This document shows, piece after piece, positions 7,983-15,837 of a stretch of DNA of 64,000 bases (position 1 is its first letter; each line of letters starts with the position of its first letter). A program made the translations under genes and the position numbers. The notes below the pieces were generated by a model. The model was not told the origin of the DNA, did not search any database, and saw only the letters and a program-made list of their open reading frames with translations. Source of the stretch: Nocardia sp. BMG51109 (GTDB lineage Bacteria; Actinomycetota; Actinomycetes; Mycobacteriales; Mycobacteriaceae); contig NZ_JAFQ01000004.1 in the NCBI RefSeq assembly GCF_000526215.1, positions 4,278,001 through 4,342,000 of the forward strand, in the 5' to 3' direction.

Positions 7983-8464
7983 GATGCCGCCCCCACCAAC
8001 GCCCGCACGACCTCGCCGTAGGCCGGGAGCTGTCCGTCCGGCAGGCCGCGCAACCACGCGCGGCGGGTGTAGCCCGGCGTCGGCAGCGCCAGTTCCGCGC
8101 CCGCGCCGACGGTCACGACGGGCAGGCGATGCCGCAGGATTCCCAGCGACAGTTCGAGCGGATTGTCATCGGGGCCCGGGTATCCGGTGACGAACACCCA
8201 CACCGAACTCTCGGTGCCGAACACCGTGTAGACCGGCAGCCGCCCGGCTCCCAGCACCTCGAGTGCCCCAGCGCCGAACAACGGCGGCGTCATGAACGCC
8301 CGCACGTCGTGCGCGCGGATCGTGAGAGCACGGCTGCACCGGTCGTAGCGGACCGGCCCGTACAACCGCTGATACGTCTCCCGGTAGCTGCGATACTTCG
8401 CCAGCAGGTCCGCACTCGTGGTCCGGTCCGCCTCCGCGGTGAAGGATAGTACTGAACTAGACAT
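7979..8464 (-). CDS. Hypothetical protein (161 aa) in the nucleoside hydrolase operon
   Basis: AGCGAGGAC precedes the ATG. The product has the segments RALTIRAHDVRAFMTPPLFG, VYTVFGTESSVWVFVTG and RHRLPVVTVGAGAELALPT, alternating beta strands and helices without a family I recognise. Its stop overlaps the start of the nucleoside hydrolase gene by 4 bp (GTGA), so it is the first gene of a three-gene coupled unit with the hydrolase and the PLP-fold protein. A role in recognising or guarding the hydrolase substrate is only inference from position. Confidence 0.65.
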   Translation of the reverse strand: MSSSVLSFTAEADRTTSADLLAKYRSYRETYQRLYGPVRYDRCSRALTIRAHDVRAFMTPPLFGAGALEVLGAGRLPVYTVFGTESSVWVFVTGYPGPDDNPLELSLGILRHRLPVVTVGAGAELALPTPGYTRRAWLRGLPDGQLPAYGEVVRALVGAAS

Positions 8465-8544
8465 CAGTCCTCGCTAAAGAGTCGAATTAGTATGGTGGTC
8501 AATCACTTTCGATTGCCGGTCACCGAATTCGGCCGACCGTGCGG

Positions 8545-8739
8545 TCACGTCCAGAGTCGTTGGCACGGCATATCCGGCAGGCCCGGTGTCACGTCGTCGT
8601 CGATGTGGACATGCGCGATGTGCAGATGCTCGGCCTCCGCGGCGAAGTGGAGCGCGGCCTCGGCGTCGGCCCGGAACTCCATGACGATCGGCAGCTGGTC
8701 GGTCGGGAACTCCACCGTCACGTGCACATCGCTGGTCAT
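8545..8739 (-). CDS. Small acidic protein, paralogue of the product of 47792-48073
   Basis: The 64-residue protein reads VHVTVEFPTDQLPIV, then a helix rich in Ala/Glu, and ends HIDDDVTPGLPDMPCQRLW. The same layout (VTVEF, Ala-rich helix, RIDDHVPSDLADMPC-x-x-LW) recurs in the gene at 47792-48073. The invariant features are VTVEF, PIV, HIA-x-V, IDD-x-V, and L-x-DMPC-x-x-LW. The start at ATG 8739 follows GGGGAC; a GTG two codons upstream is also possible. It lies 9 bp after the degenerate resolvase gene. Function unknown. Confidence 0.62.
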   Translation of the reverse strand: MTSDVHVTVEFPTDQLPIVMEFRADAEAALHFAAEAEHLHIAHVHIDDDVTPGLPDMPCQRLWT

Positions 8740-8754
8740 GGCCACGTCCCCGGC

Positions 8755-9075
8755 TCACCCGACGGTGTCTTCCGCGTCGGGCTCCGGCAGCCGCTCCCAG
8801 CGTTTTCGCGGCGCGAGCGTCAGCACCTCGACCTGGTGCCGGATCACGTCCTGCCACCCGTTCACGCACCGCAGGTCCGGCAGCAGCAGCACCGTTATCC
8901 GCGATGCCTCGAAACTCGCGAACAGCTGTGCGTACGGGGCATCGTCTTCGGCGAGCAAGATCCCGCGCAGGTCCAGCTGCTCGGCCGTTGCCAGCTGCCG
9001 CAGCCGCCGGACATGCTCGTCGGTCAGATCTCCCGAAATGTCCTGCCGCACAATCGCATAAGCCATTGGGTTCAC
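8755..9075 (-). CDS. Degenerate serine-resolvase-fold protein
   Basis: The 106-residue product can be aligned by eye to the catalytic domain of serine recombinases: AYAIVRQDISGDLTDEHVRR stands where the first strand and Q-rich helix of a resolvase (Y-A-R-V-S-T-x-x-Q) would be, and ITVLLLPDLRCVNGW corresponds to the D-V-I-L-V-x-x-L-D-R-L-x-R strand. The catalytic Ser and the Arg residues are missing. The GTG start overlaps the stop of the upstream gene (GTGA). It is followed by the small VTVEF protein, and an analogous pair occurs at 47164-48073. The family assignment is an inference from pattern, not from a search. Confidence 0.5.
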   Translation of the reverse strand: MNPMAYAIVRQDISGDLTDEHVRRLRQLATAEQLDLRGILLAEDDAPYAQLFASFEASRITVLLLPDLRCVNGWQDVIRHQVEVLTLAPRKRWERLPEPDAEDTVG

Positions 9076-9923
9076 AACACACCCCCGGCGACAACGTTGT
9101 GATGGGCGCGCACCAGGTCCGCCATTTCGGTCCAGGCGGCCGCCAGCGGCAGCGCCCACCAGGTCAGCGTGCCGCCCTCCCGCGGCCGTAGCCGCCCGCC
9201 TCGCCCGAGAGGAACGAGCGCCGCGGGCAGCAGGTCCTTCTCGTGCTCGCGCGGCTCGACGACCTCCACCACGAGTTCGTCCGAGCGCGTGACCAGCAGC
9301 CTCACCTGTAGCTCGTTGAACGCCTCGCTCGCCAGCTGCTGCAGCGCCGCCGCGGTGCGGGTATAGATCGGATACTCCCGGGATGTCCGCCGCCGACGCG
9401 CCAGCAGCGCCTCGTCGACCAGCGCACCGAGCACCGTGTCCACCGCAGTCACCATGTCGCGCAAGCCGGCTCGCGTCAGGCTCTCGTGCACATGCAACCC
9501 GGCCGTCGCCCGGCCCGCGGGTGTGACCGGGCACCGGAAACAGTTCAGCTCCGTCACCCCCGCTGAGTGCGAGTGGTCGCCACCCCGCTCACGTCGGCGG
9601 AGGACTGCGAGTCCTTCCCGCCGGTCCAGCGACCAGCACCGCAGCGCGGGATCCATCTCCCACAACCGCTGCACCACCCACCGTGGCCCTGGTGCTGCGT
9701 CTAGGTGCATCCGAGAGGGAACCACCAGGTCACGACAGTCTCCTCGATCGAGTTCGTTTCCCAGCACCCATAGGGAGCCCGTCGCCGTGGCGGCGTCGTG
9801 ATACACGCGCCCCAGGCAGAATCCCTCCCCGAGCGCGAACGCGCCCATCTGCCGTTCCGCCTCAAGCGCGTCGAGCACCAGCTCTTCGCGGATGTAACCC
9901 AGCATCAACAGTTGCGGATACAT
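9072..9923 (-). CDS. Hypothetical protein (283 aa)
   Basis: GAGGGG lies 5 nt before the ATG at 9923. The protein starts MYPQLLMLGYIREELVLDAL and later contains a probable regulatory or coiled part (LQQLASEAFNELQVRLLV) and a beta strand pair (DELVVEVVEPREHEKDLLPA). No catalytic motif is evident. The middle has four cysteines, including NCFRCPVTP. The stop overlaps the next gene by 4 bp. It is part of the leftward cluster that begins at 10245. Confidence 0.58.
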   Translation of the reverse strand: MYPQLLMLGYIREELVLDALEAERQMGAFALGEGFCLGRVYHDAATATGSLWVLGNELDRGDCRDLVVPSRMHLDAAPGPRWVVQRLWEMDPALRCWSLDRREGLAVLRRRERGGDHSHSAGVTELNCFRCPVTPAGRATAGLHVHESLTRAGLRDMVTAVDTVLGALVDEALLARRRRTSREYPIYTRTAAALQQLASEAFNELQVRLLVTRSDELVVEVVEPREHEKDLLPAALVPLGRGGRLRPREGGTLTWWALPLAAAWTEMADLVRAHHNVVAGGVL

Positions 9924-9933
9924 GTCGGCCCCC

Positions 9934-10245
9934 TCATTTGCCGCCTCGAAGCCACCGGCGCCGGACGGGATTCCCGTCCGGCACTGATGGTTCGGGCGGT
10001 ATCGCCACATCCGGCGCAATGGATTGTGCGAACTCGCGAAGCGTTAGCCCGAGCGCCGACGCTCCCTCGCGGACCACCTGCCACACCTGGTCATCCGTTG
10101 CAGGCTTTTGCTGCACCGCCTCCGCCGCGCGGACCGCCGCTTGCGCCGTCCCGGCTTCGACGGTCCAACCGGGCAACCACAGCAGGGCGTACCGGTCTAG
10201 ACCCACGTACCGCACTAGCGGCTCCGGTGCCGAGTCGAGCTGCAT
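9934..10245 (-). CDS. Hypothetical protein (about 103 aa), first gene of the leftward cluster
   Basis: I selected the ATG at 10245 because GAGG lies 8-9 nt upstream; an in-frame ATG lies two codons earlier. The product starts MQLDSAPEPLVRYVGLDRYA and has the helical segment DDQVWQVVREGASALGLTLR, with no recognised family. It is divergent from the Scr1-type regulator gene, and the 190 bp between them carries two inverted repeats that probably control both directions. Confidence 0.52.
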   Translation of the reverse strand: MQLDSAPEPLVRYVGLDRYALLWLPGWTVEAGTAQAAVRAAEAVQQKPATDDQVWQVVREGASALGLTLREFAQSIAPDVAIPPEPSVPDGNPVRRRWLRGGK

Positions 10246-10322
10246 GGTCATCACCTCTGCCTGCTGTAGTCGCGTGGCCATCCGCTTGTGACGGCCGACA
10301 CATGTGAGGCTAGAACGACAAG

Positions 10323-10381
10323 AACTAGTGCGTCAAGATGTTCTATCGCTAGTTGTAGCATCATGAATGACAGCTGTCATT
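10323..10381. promoter_or_regulatory. Inverted repeats between the divergent genes 9934 and 10435
   Basis: Two dyads lie here. A perfect 16-bp palindrome AATGACAGCTGTCATT is at 10366-10381. A wider repeat has AACTAG at 10323-10328 and CTAGTT at 10349-10354, each followed or preceded by a matching GCG/CGC. Their place between divergent genes, one encoding a helix-turn-helix protein, makes them likely operators. Confidence 0.5.
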
Positions 10382-10434
10382 TCGACGAATGCTATGGTGG
10401 CGCTGCCCCGATCCGAGGAGAGGAACCGACTGCG

Positions 10435-11283
10435 ATGGCACCGAGGTCACCGGCAGTGGCACGCTGGGAACTGTCGTATCGGACGCGGAAGCGCCGGGAC
10501 GAGCTGAATGTCACTGGCCCGAAGATCGCGGCAGCCTTGGGGTTCTCCACGACCTACTGGCCCAAAGTCGAGCGTGACTTGCGGATCCTGAAGGAGGACA
10601 ACACCACCCGCCTTCTTGAGTTTCTGGAGTTCAGCCCTGAGGAGCGAGAAGACCTGATGGAAGTCCGCCGCCTGGCTGGCCAGAGCGGCTGGTGGTCTGA
10701 GTACAGCGGGCTGTTCAGCGAACAGCAGCTTCGTATTTTCGGGCTTGAGTGGGGCGCCGAGGAGATCAGCACGGTCGAGAGCCTGCTCATTCCCGGTCTG
10801 CTTCAAACCGAGGAGTACGCGCGCACGCTGATCACTGGTGATACGGCGTTCATCCGTCAGATCGAGGTGCAGCAGAGAATTGATGCACGCTTGGAGCGGC
10901 AGAAACGCCTGACCGATGACGATCCGCTTCGCCTGAACGTCGTCGTCAGTGAGGCAGCGCTGCGGCAGCAGACTGGCGGCCCCGACGTGCTGCGGAGGCA
11001 GCTACAACATCTGATCTCGATGATTGAGGCGCACGACACCATCGACTTTCGCGTGCTGCCGTTCGCGAGCCACACCGGCGCTATACGCGGGGTATCTACC
11101 TTTCACCTCCTCGACTTCCCCCGGCCGCATCTGCCCACTCTCGCGTGGAACGAGGTGCCGACCCACGACGAACTCGTCGAGGACGAACAACGGATCCGCA
11201 ACATGACTATCGTGTTCGGACACTTGCAGACAGAGTCACTGAGCCGCGAGGACTCCTTGGATCTCCTCAACGGACTCGTATAG
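10435..11283 (+). CDS. XRE-family regulator with DUF5753 (Scr1 type)
   Basis: A Cro/C1-type helix-turn-helix lies at about residues 10-65 (RKRRDELNVTGPKIAAALGF, with TYWPKVERDLRIL as recognition part). The rest matches the DUF5753 C-terminal domain common to Streptomyces and Nocardia regulators: LESLLIPGLLQTEEYARTL is the family hallmark, and later IDFRVLPFASHTGA and STFHLLDFP. The ATG at 10435 follows GAGGAGAGG. The next gene encodes a DUF397 protein, its usual partner; these pairs act as developmental or antibiotic regulators and have been proposed to behave like toxin-antitoxin modules. Confidence 0.88.
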   Translation: MAPRSPAVARWELSYRTRKRRDELNVTGPKIAAALGFSTTYWPKVERDLRILKEDNTTRLLEFLEFSPEEREDLMEVRRLAGQSGWWSEYSGLFSEQQLRIFGLEWGAEEISTVESLLIPGLLQTEEYARTLITGDTAFIRQIEVQQRIDARLERQKRLTDDDPLRLNVVVSEAALRQQTGGPDVLRRQLQHLISMIEAHDTIDFRVLPFASHTGAIRGVSTFHLLDFPRPHLPTLAWNEVPTHDELVEDEQRIRNMTIVFGHLQTESLSREDSLDLLNGLV

Positions 11284-11311
11284 ATGGACAGAAGAAGGAC
11301 AGATCCAGCAG

Positions 11312-11710
11312 GTGAGTAAGCTCAACAACATGAACGCCAGTACCACCGCACTCAACTGGTTCAAGGCGACCAAGTCCACCTCGACGTCGAACTGCGTCGA
11401 AGTCGCCAACGCAGGGGAGGTCTGGCTGATCCGCGATAGCAAGTACCTCCGCGAGCCTGGCACCCGCAGTGGCGCAGACCAGCCGATGATCAGCATCCCA
11501 TGCAGTCTTTGGCATCAATTCCTCGACGCCGTGATGGACGAGGACGGCGCGGGCTTCGGTGGACTTCCGACGATCTCGTACCGTGCGGATGGGGGCGTCT
11601 CCCTCTCCAGCGGCCCGACCACCCTGACGTACACGCACTCGGAGTGGGATGCCTTCTGTGACGGCATTGAGAAGCGAGAGTTCGACCTCACGTCTTCGGC
11701 GGCAGCCTGA
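11312..11710 (+). CDS. DUF397 family protein
   Basis: The core shows the DUF397 pattern: LNWFKATKSTSTSNCVEVA, then GEVWLIRDSKY, and a later TYTHSEWDAFCDGIEKREFD, which corresponds to the family W-x-x-F end. The family is small and acidic and is nearly always encoded beside a Scr1/XRE regulator, as here (28 bp downstream). This copy is longer than usual because of an inserted block (residues ~55-90). The start may be the GTG at 11312 or the ATG 18 bp further. Confidence 0.82.
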   Translation: MSKLNNMNASTTALNWFKATKSTSTSNCVEVANAGEVWLIRDSKYLREPGTRSGADQPMISIPCSLWHQFLDAVMDEDGAGFGGLPTISYRADGGVSLSSGPTTLTYTHSEWDAFCDGIEKREFDLTSSAAA

Positions 11711-12161
11711 CAAGACCGAACACGTCGGCTGAATGTAGGGGTCTCAGGACCGATGGCGGAGTCTCAGAATGTGGCGGTGACGTGGTGGATCCGCCGCTAT
11801 TTTGAGCTTCCGCCACCTTCGCCAGTCGGGAAGGAGTAAGCAGAACCGCACCATGAGTCGCCTCGTTGTGGGCCGGGCCGGTGCCGAGGTGGCCGGCACC
11901 CAGCGCCGCCCACTCCTGCTGCGGCGCCGCGGAAACCTTGCCCAACAGGTTCGCCAGGTAGTAGGCCGTGACCCTGGACACGCAGGTCACCGCCACCTCT
12001 CCCGCGGCCGTCACCTGCCCCGTATAGCCACGCAATTCCGCTGCCGCGCAAAACAACTCCATGACATGGCCGCGAATGTCGTCAATTTCCCACCCTCCCA
12101 CCGGTCGAGGCAGGCCGATGCTACTGGGATCGCCTGCTGCAGCGAATGTATCGACGCACAC
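11688..12161 (-). CDS. Possible hypothetical protein (157 aa)
   Basis: A leftward frame with mostly G/C third positions in its first two thirds; it includes the helical stretch HVMELFCAAAELRGYTGQVT and YYLANLLGKVSAAP. There is no ribosome binding site before the proposed GTG, the last third looks less coding, and the 3' end overlaps the DUF397 gene by 23 bp. It could be a decayed gene. No family recognised. Confidence 0.3.
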   Translation of the reverse strand: MCVDTFAAAGDPSSIGLPRPVGGWEIDDIRGHVMELFCAAAELRGYTGQVTAAGEVAVTCVSRVTAYYLANLLGKVSAAPQQEWAALGAGHLGTGPAHNEATHGAVLLTPSRLAKVAEAQNSGGSTTSPPHSETPPSVLRPLHSADVFGLVRLPPKT

Positions 12162-12512
12162 CGACAGACTGAGACACCGGCCCGGCGGCGCCGGGCCGGA
12201 TCGGGCTAGTCGACGGTGATGCCGTATCGGGACAGCCGCCGCCGATCCCGGCGGCACAGTGGTGGGCGGCCACAGGAGATCCGGAGCAGGATCCGTATCC
12301 GCGCCTGCTGCCACCGCAGCGCCGGACCGTCTACACCGCAAGGTTTGTCCATACCCCGTTCGACGCCGGACCGGTGCGGGTGGTGCCGTGCGGCGGTGTG
12401 GGTGACCGGTGGGTGTCCTGTCGGGCGTTGCGGCCCCTCCAACTTTCAGTCGGTCGCGGCTTATAGTGCGAAGACGACGTACGGGGTGCGGTCCACCGGA
12501 GGGGAGGCGGGT
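12162..12512. other. Intergenic leader of the WXG100 operon, no gene seen
   Basis: About 350 bp with only short conflicting frames in both directions. It ends in the strong ribosome binding site (GGAGGGGAGG) of the first WXG100 gene and presumably contains that operon's promoter, which I could not pinpoint. Confidence 0.4.
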
Positions 12513-12848
12513 GTGGCAGATCAGGTGCGGGTTGATCCGGCGCGGCTACGGGAGGCGTCGCGGTGCGTGGCCGGTAAGGCGCAGGCGATGCGGGATCGGT
12601 TGCAGCGGTTGGACGATACGGTCGGCAAGCGGCTGCTGGCCGAGGGCTGGGACGGTAAGGCTGCCGCCGGGTACGACGGCAGCTGGATCGAGTGGAAGCA
12701 GGGCGCCGACACTGTGATTGCGGCGTTGGATGAGTCGGCGGCCAAGCTGGCGGAGACCGCGAATCTGTATGAGGCGCAGGACCAGGACAGCAGTGCCGTC
12801 ATCCAGCGGGTCAGCGATTCGTTGCGGGATCCGGGTGGGAGGGCGTGA
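12513..12848 (+). CDS. WXG100-family protein
   Basis: About 111 residues, GTG start. It is a helical hairpin with the central W-x-G turn (EGWDGKAAAGYDG), preceded by VDPARLREASRCVAGKAQAM and followed by a long second helix. WXG100 proteins are type VII secretion (ESX) substrates or escort partners of larger toxins. It is the first gene of a four- or five-gene operon; its stop overlaps the start of the second WXG100 gene (TGATG). Confidence 0.85.
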   Translation: MADQVRVDPARLREASRCVAGKAQAMRDRLQRLDDTVGKRLLAEGWDGKAAAGYDGSWIEWKQGADTVIAALDESAAKLAETANLYEAQDQDSSAVIQRVSDSLRDPGGRA

Positions 12849-13153
12849 TGGTGGGCCCCAACAGTGATCGGTTCCGGGTCGATCTGCCGCTGCTGGATGA
12901 ATCGGTGACGGCGATGGAGACTTTCGGCGCCGATGTCGATGCGTGGCTCGGTGAGATCGATGCGCATATCGCGGATCTGCACCTGTCGTGGGAGAGCCAG
13001 GCCGCGGCCGCGCAGCGGGCCGCTCACGACAAGTGGGCGGCTGGTGTGCGGGAGATGCGGGGGAACCTCGACGAGCTCCGTACGGTCGCTCGCCGGGCGC
13101 ACACGAACTATTCGACCGCGGTGGACACCAACACCGGGATGTGGCCGCGGTGA
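12848..13153 (+). CDS. WXG100-like protein, second partner
   Basis: About 101 residues: a helical hairpin with W-E-S in the place of W-x-G (HLSWESQAAAAQRAAHDKW). The first helix is LLDESVTAMETFGADVDAWL. The start codon overlaps the upstream stop, and its own stop overlaps the toxin GTG (GTGA). Together with the preceding protein it probably forms the heterodimer that escorts the large toxin through an ESX-type machinery, which must be supplied by the host. Confidence 0.82.
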   Translation: MVGPNSDRFRVDLPLLDESVTAMETFGADVDAWLGEIDAHIADLHLSWESQAAAAQRAAHDKWAAGVREMRGNLDELRTVARRAHTNYSTAVDTNTGMWPR

Positions 13154-14571
13154 CTGCGCCGATCGTCGTCGACCCGGACGGGTTCACGCAGGCGGCCGAG
13201 GTCTACGCGCAGATCCACCGCAACAGTCTGGTCCCGGCGATCACGGAGCTGTCGAGCGCGCTGGCCGGGTGTGGCGGGTCGGCGGGTTCGGATAATGCGG
13301 GGTTGAAGTGGTCGGCCGATTACGACCCGGCCGCCTACAGCACTGTTGATGCGCTCGGTGACCTGGCGCTGGCGGTCGGGCAGATGCACGACCTGTTGCA
13401 GGCGACGTCGTCCAACCACCGCAACGCCAACACCCAGTCGGCCCCGGACGCCAACCCGGCCGCGCTGGTGTTCCCGCCCGGGTCGCTGCCGGTGTACAAC
13501 CCGCCCGAACCGCCCCCGACGTTCGGTGGTGACGATCCCGAGCCCACCGGCTGGGATTGGGTGAAAGGCGCTGTCCAGGGCGAACTGTGGCCCAACGGCA
13601 GGCCGAGCAAGCTGCGCACCGCGGCCGGGGCGTGGCGGTCGATGGCCACCAAGCTGCGGATGGCCACCCTCGGCTTGCCGGGGGCGCGACAGCTGATCGA
13701 ATCCCAGCAGACCCCGGAAACCCAGCAGGCCCTCGAACAGGCCGATCTGGTCAAAAACCAGTTCGACACCCTCGCCGGCGCGTGCGACGCGCTGGCGAGT
13801 TCCTGTGACGCGTACGCGGATTCGGTCAGCCACACCAAGGGCCAGATCGTCGAGGCGCTGATCGAACTCGCCGCGATCGTCGCGGTCGACCAGGCCGCGG
13901 GCTGGATCGGGGCCGCGCTGACCGGCGGCGGGTCGGCGGTCGCCGCGCAGGGCGGGATGGCCCTGGCTATCTCCATTTATGGTGCCCGTATCGCGGCCAT
14001 GATCCGCGCGTTGGTCGGGTTGACCGAGGCGGCGCGGGTGCCGGTCGCGGTGTCGCAGGCGGTCTCTCGTGGCACCGAGGCGCTGATTCCGTTGTTGCGG
14101 GCGCGCCCGGCGTTGGCGGGCGCGGAGGGGGCGGTGGCGCCGGGGCCGTTCACGTCGTTCTCCAGTCTGTATCGGCCGAAGCTGACGCAGCAGACCAAGG
14201 ACACGATCGAGGCCGGCACCAAGAAGTGGGGCCCGCCCGGGAAGGAACCGGAGTTCTACGAGGTCAAGTCCGAGCCGGATATCAAGGTGCCGATCAACAG
14301 GTCCTACGACGACAATCCGTGGGTCACCCAGCTGCCGAAGTCCGAGGACGGCAAGTACTACGTCGACGCCGCGAACGAGGTCCGGTATCCGGTGAACCCG
14401 AAGTGGGAGTACGGGCACAACAGCGGGTTCGAACACCGCAAGCTGCTGGCCGAGGCGCAGGATCAGAATATGACGCAACAGCAGTTCAACGATCACGTCA
14501 ACCGTCATCCCGACTACTTCCATGTCGAGGACTTCCCCGGCAACCGTGACCACCACCGAGAGGAGAAATGA
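13150..14571 (+). CDS. Type VII-associated polymorphic toxin with C-terminal GH-E nuclease domain
   Basis: The 473-residue protein begins with a helical, secretion-related N-terminal region (VDPDGFTQAAEVYAQIHRNS), has a Pro-rich linker (PPEPPPTFGG), a long helical middle with a glycine-rich hydrophobic stretch near residues 245-275, and ends in a variable tip. The last ~60 residues carry the GH-E pattern of the HNH/Endo VII nuclease superfamily: YPVNPKWEYGHNSGFEHRKL, then FNDHVNRHPDYFHVED. Gly-His and Glu are the named residues. The ankyrin protein encoded directly after is the likely immunity partner. The start overlaps the upstream gene (GTGA). Confidence 0.82.
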   Translation: MTAPIVVDPDGFTQAAEVYAQIHRNSLVPAITELSSALAGCGGSAGSDNAGLKWSADYDPAAYSTVDALGDLALAVGQMHDLLQATSSNHRNANTQSAPDANPAALVFPPGSLPVYNPPEPPPTFGGDDPEPTGWDWVKGAVQGELWPNGRPSKLRTAAGAWRSMATKLRMATLGLPGARQLIESQQTPETQQALEQADLVKNQFDTLAGACDALASSCDAYADSVSHTKGQIVEALIELAAIVAVDQAAGWIGAALTGGGSAVAAQGGMALAISIYGARIAAMIRALVGLTEAARVPVAVSQAVSRGTEALIPLLRARPALAGAEGAVAPGPFTSFSSLYRPKLTQQTKDTIEAGTKKWGPPGKEPEFYEVKSEPDIKVPINRSYDDNPWVTQLPKSEDGKYYVDAANEVRYPVNPKWEYGHNSGFEHRKLLAEAQDQNMTQQQFNDHVNRHPDYFHVEDFPGNRDHHREEK

Positions 14572-14987
14572 TGCCGGTACTCGACGAGTTCGGCCGCACA
14601 CCCCTACACTACGCCGCCCGCGACGGTGACCTGGCCGCCGTCAACGAACTGCTGGCCTCCGAGGACGTCGACCTCGCCGACAGCGGCGGCTGGACCCCGC
14701 TGCATTTCGCCGCCGACGCCGGCGCCGCGGACGTCGTCGCCCGGCTGCTCGACGCCGGCGCCGACATCCACGCCCTGACCGAGAAAGGGATGCCGGCGAT
14801 CTACTGGGCCGCCACCACCGTGCGAGGCGACCCGGTCGCCACGATCCGGGTACTGCGTGCCCGCGGCGCCGACCCCACCCGGGAAACGATCAAGGGGTAC
14901 TTCGGGGCGAAAAGCCCGCTCTACTACATCCGGGAACCGGGAACCCGGCCCGAGATCCGAGCCGAGTTCGCGGACCTGATCCCATGA
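14571..14987 (+). CDS. Ankyrin-repeat protein, probable immunity protein
   Basis: Three to four ankyrin repeats: GRTPLHYAARDGDLAAVNEL, then GWTPLHFAADAGAADVVARL, then a weaker GMPAIYWAATTVRGDPVATI. The ATG at 14571 has AGGAG at 5 nt. Ankyrin immunity proteins commonly accompany GH-E and other nuclease tips in polymorphic toxin systems; I assign the role on that basis and on the TGA/ATG overlap with the toxin gene. No signal peptide, so it acts in the cytoplasm. Confidence 0.8.
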   Translation: MPVLDEFGRTPLHYAARDGDLAAVNELLASEDVDLADSGGWTPLHFAADAGAADVVARLLDAGADIHALTEKGMPAIYWAATTVRGDPVATIRVLRARGADPTRETIKGYFGAKSPLYYIREPGTRPEIRAEFADLIP

Positions 14988-15415
14988 GCGAGTACCCCGA
15001 CCTCGACGCCTCGATCGCCGACATCCAGAACAAAGCCGCCCGCGTCAAAGCCGACCTCGCCGCCATCCGCGGCACCGGCACCGCCGCCAACGGCACCATC
15101 ACCGCCGTCGTCGACTCCGCCGGACACCTCCGCGCCCTCACACTCCCCGCCAACACCACCCGCCTCGGCAACCAACTGTCCCGCCTCATCCTCGAAGCGA
15201 CCGCAGCCGCCGAAAAAGACGCCCGCCACAAATCCACCCAAGCCATGCGCCCCCTCACCAGCGACCACCGCGTCGAGAACGGCCTGCGCACCATCCGCGA
15301 AACATTCGACCCCCGCCAGACCCGACAGCACGACCGGCCCATGACCGAAGAAGAAATCCAAGCAGCCGACGACGCCTACTTCGAACGCATGAACCGTGGC
15401 GGATGGACGCAATAA
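14984..15415 (+). CDS. YbaB/EbfC-family protein
   Basis: A small helical/beta protein: ASIADIQNKAARVKADLAAI, then GTITAVVDSAGHLRALTLP (the YbaB core strand pair G-x-V-x-V-x-V-x-x-x-G-x-L), then a long helix LGNQLSRLILEATAAAEKDA. YbaB members bind DNA or act as type VII-locus companions in actinobacteria. Its ATG overlaps the stop of the ankyrin gene (ATGA), so it closes the toxin operon. The acidic C-terminus is extra. Confidence 0.75.
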   Translation: MSEYPDLDASIADIQNKAARVKADLAAIRGTGTAANGTITAVVDSAGHLRALTLPANTTRLGNQLSRLILEATAAAEKDARHKSTQAMRPLTSDHRVENGLRTIRETFDPRQTRQHDRPMTEEEIQAADDAYFERMNRGGWTQ

Positions 15416-15837
15416 CGATGCTGAGTCGAATCACGTCATCCGGGAGTGTTGGATACTGGCTCTCCCGCCACCGCACGGGGACCGAACAGAGCTACGCGAG
15501 AGTGAAAGTGCCTGCGGCCACGAGGTCGAGCAGGCGCCGGTGCAACAGAGCAACAACGTCGTCGGTGGATCCCAGGGTTTTTAGATCGCTGGTTGTCAGG
15601 AGCAGAATTCTGGCTTTCTCGAGTAAGGCGTTCGCTGCAGGATCACTGTGCGGCGGGCGTGCCTGGCGGCCAGTTGCGGGACCTGTTCGGTGAAAGTTCT
15701 TCTGCCGCACTCGGAGTTGCCGCAGAACAGCCTGCGGACCTGTAACCCGATCAAGACCTAGCGGCCGGTGATCGAGGTGTCCGACAACCGCCGCCGGTAA
15801 CGGCTGTGGGCCCGACGTGTCTCATGTCGCTGATTTC
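15416..15837. other. Intergenic region without a convincing gene
   Basis: Short frames on both strands overlap each other and lack ribosome binding sites. A leftward frame at 15492-15710 (72 codons) is the longest but resembles no family. The region separates the toxin operon from a transposase remnant and is probably decayed mobile DNA. Confidence 0.4.

Noticed and set aside
13108..14601. Minus-strand 497-codon frame opposite the toxin gene.
   Set aside because: Arg/Leu-rich shadow. The plus strand has the GH-E motif and codon overlaps with neighbours.
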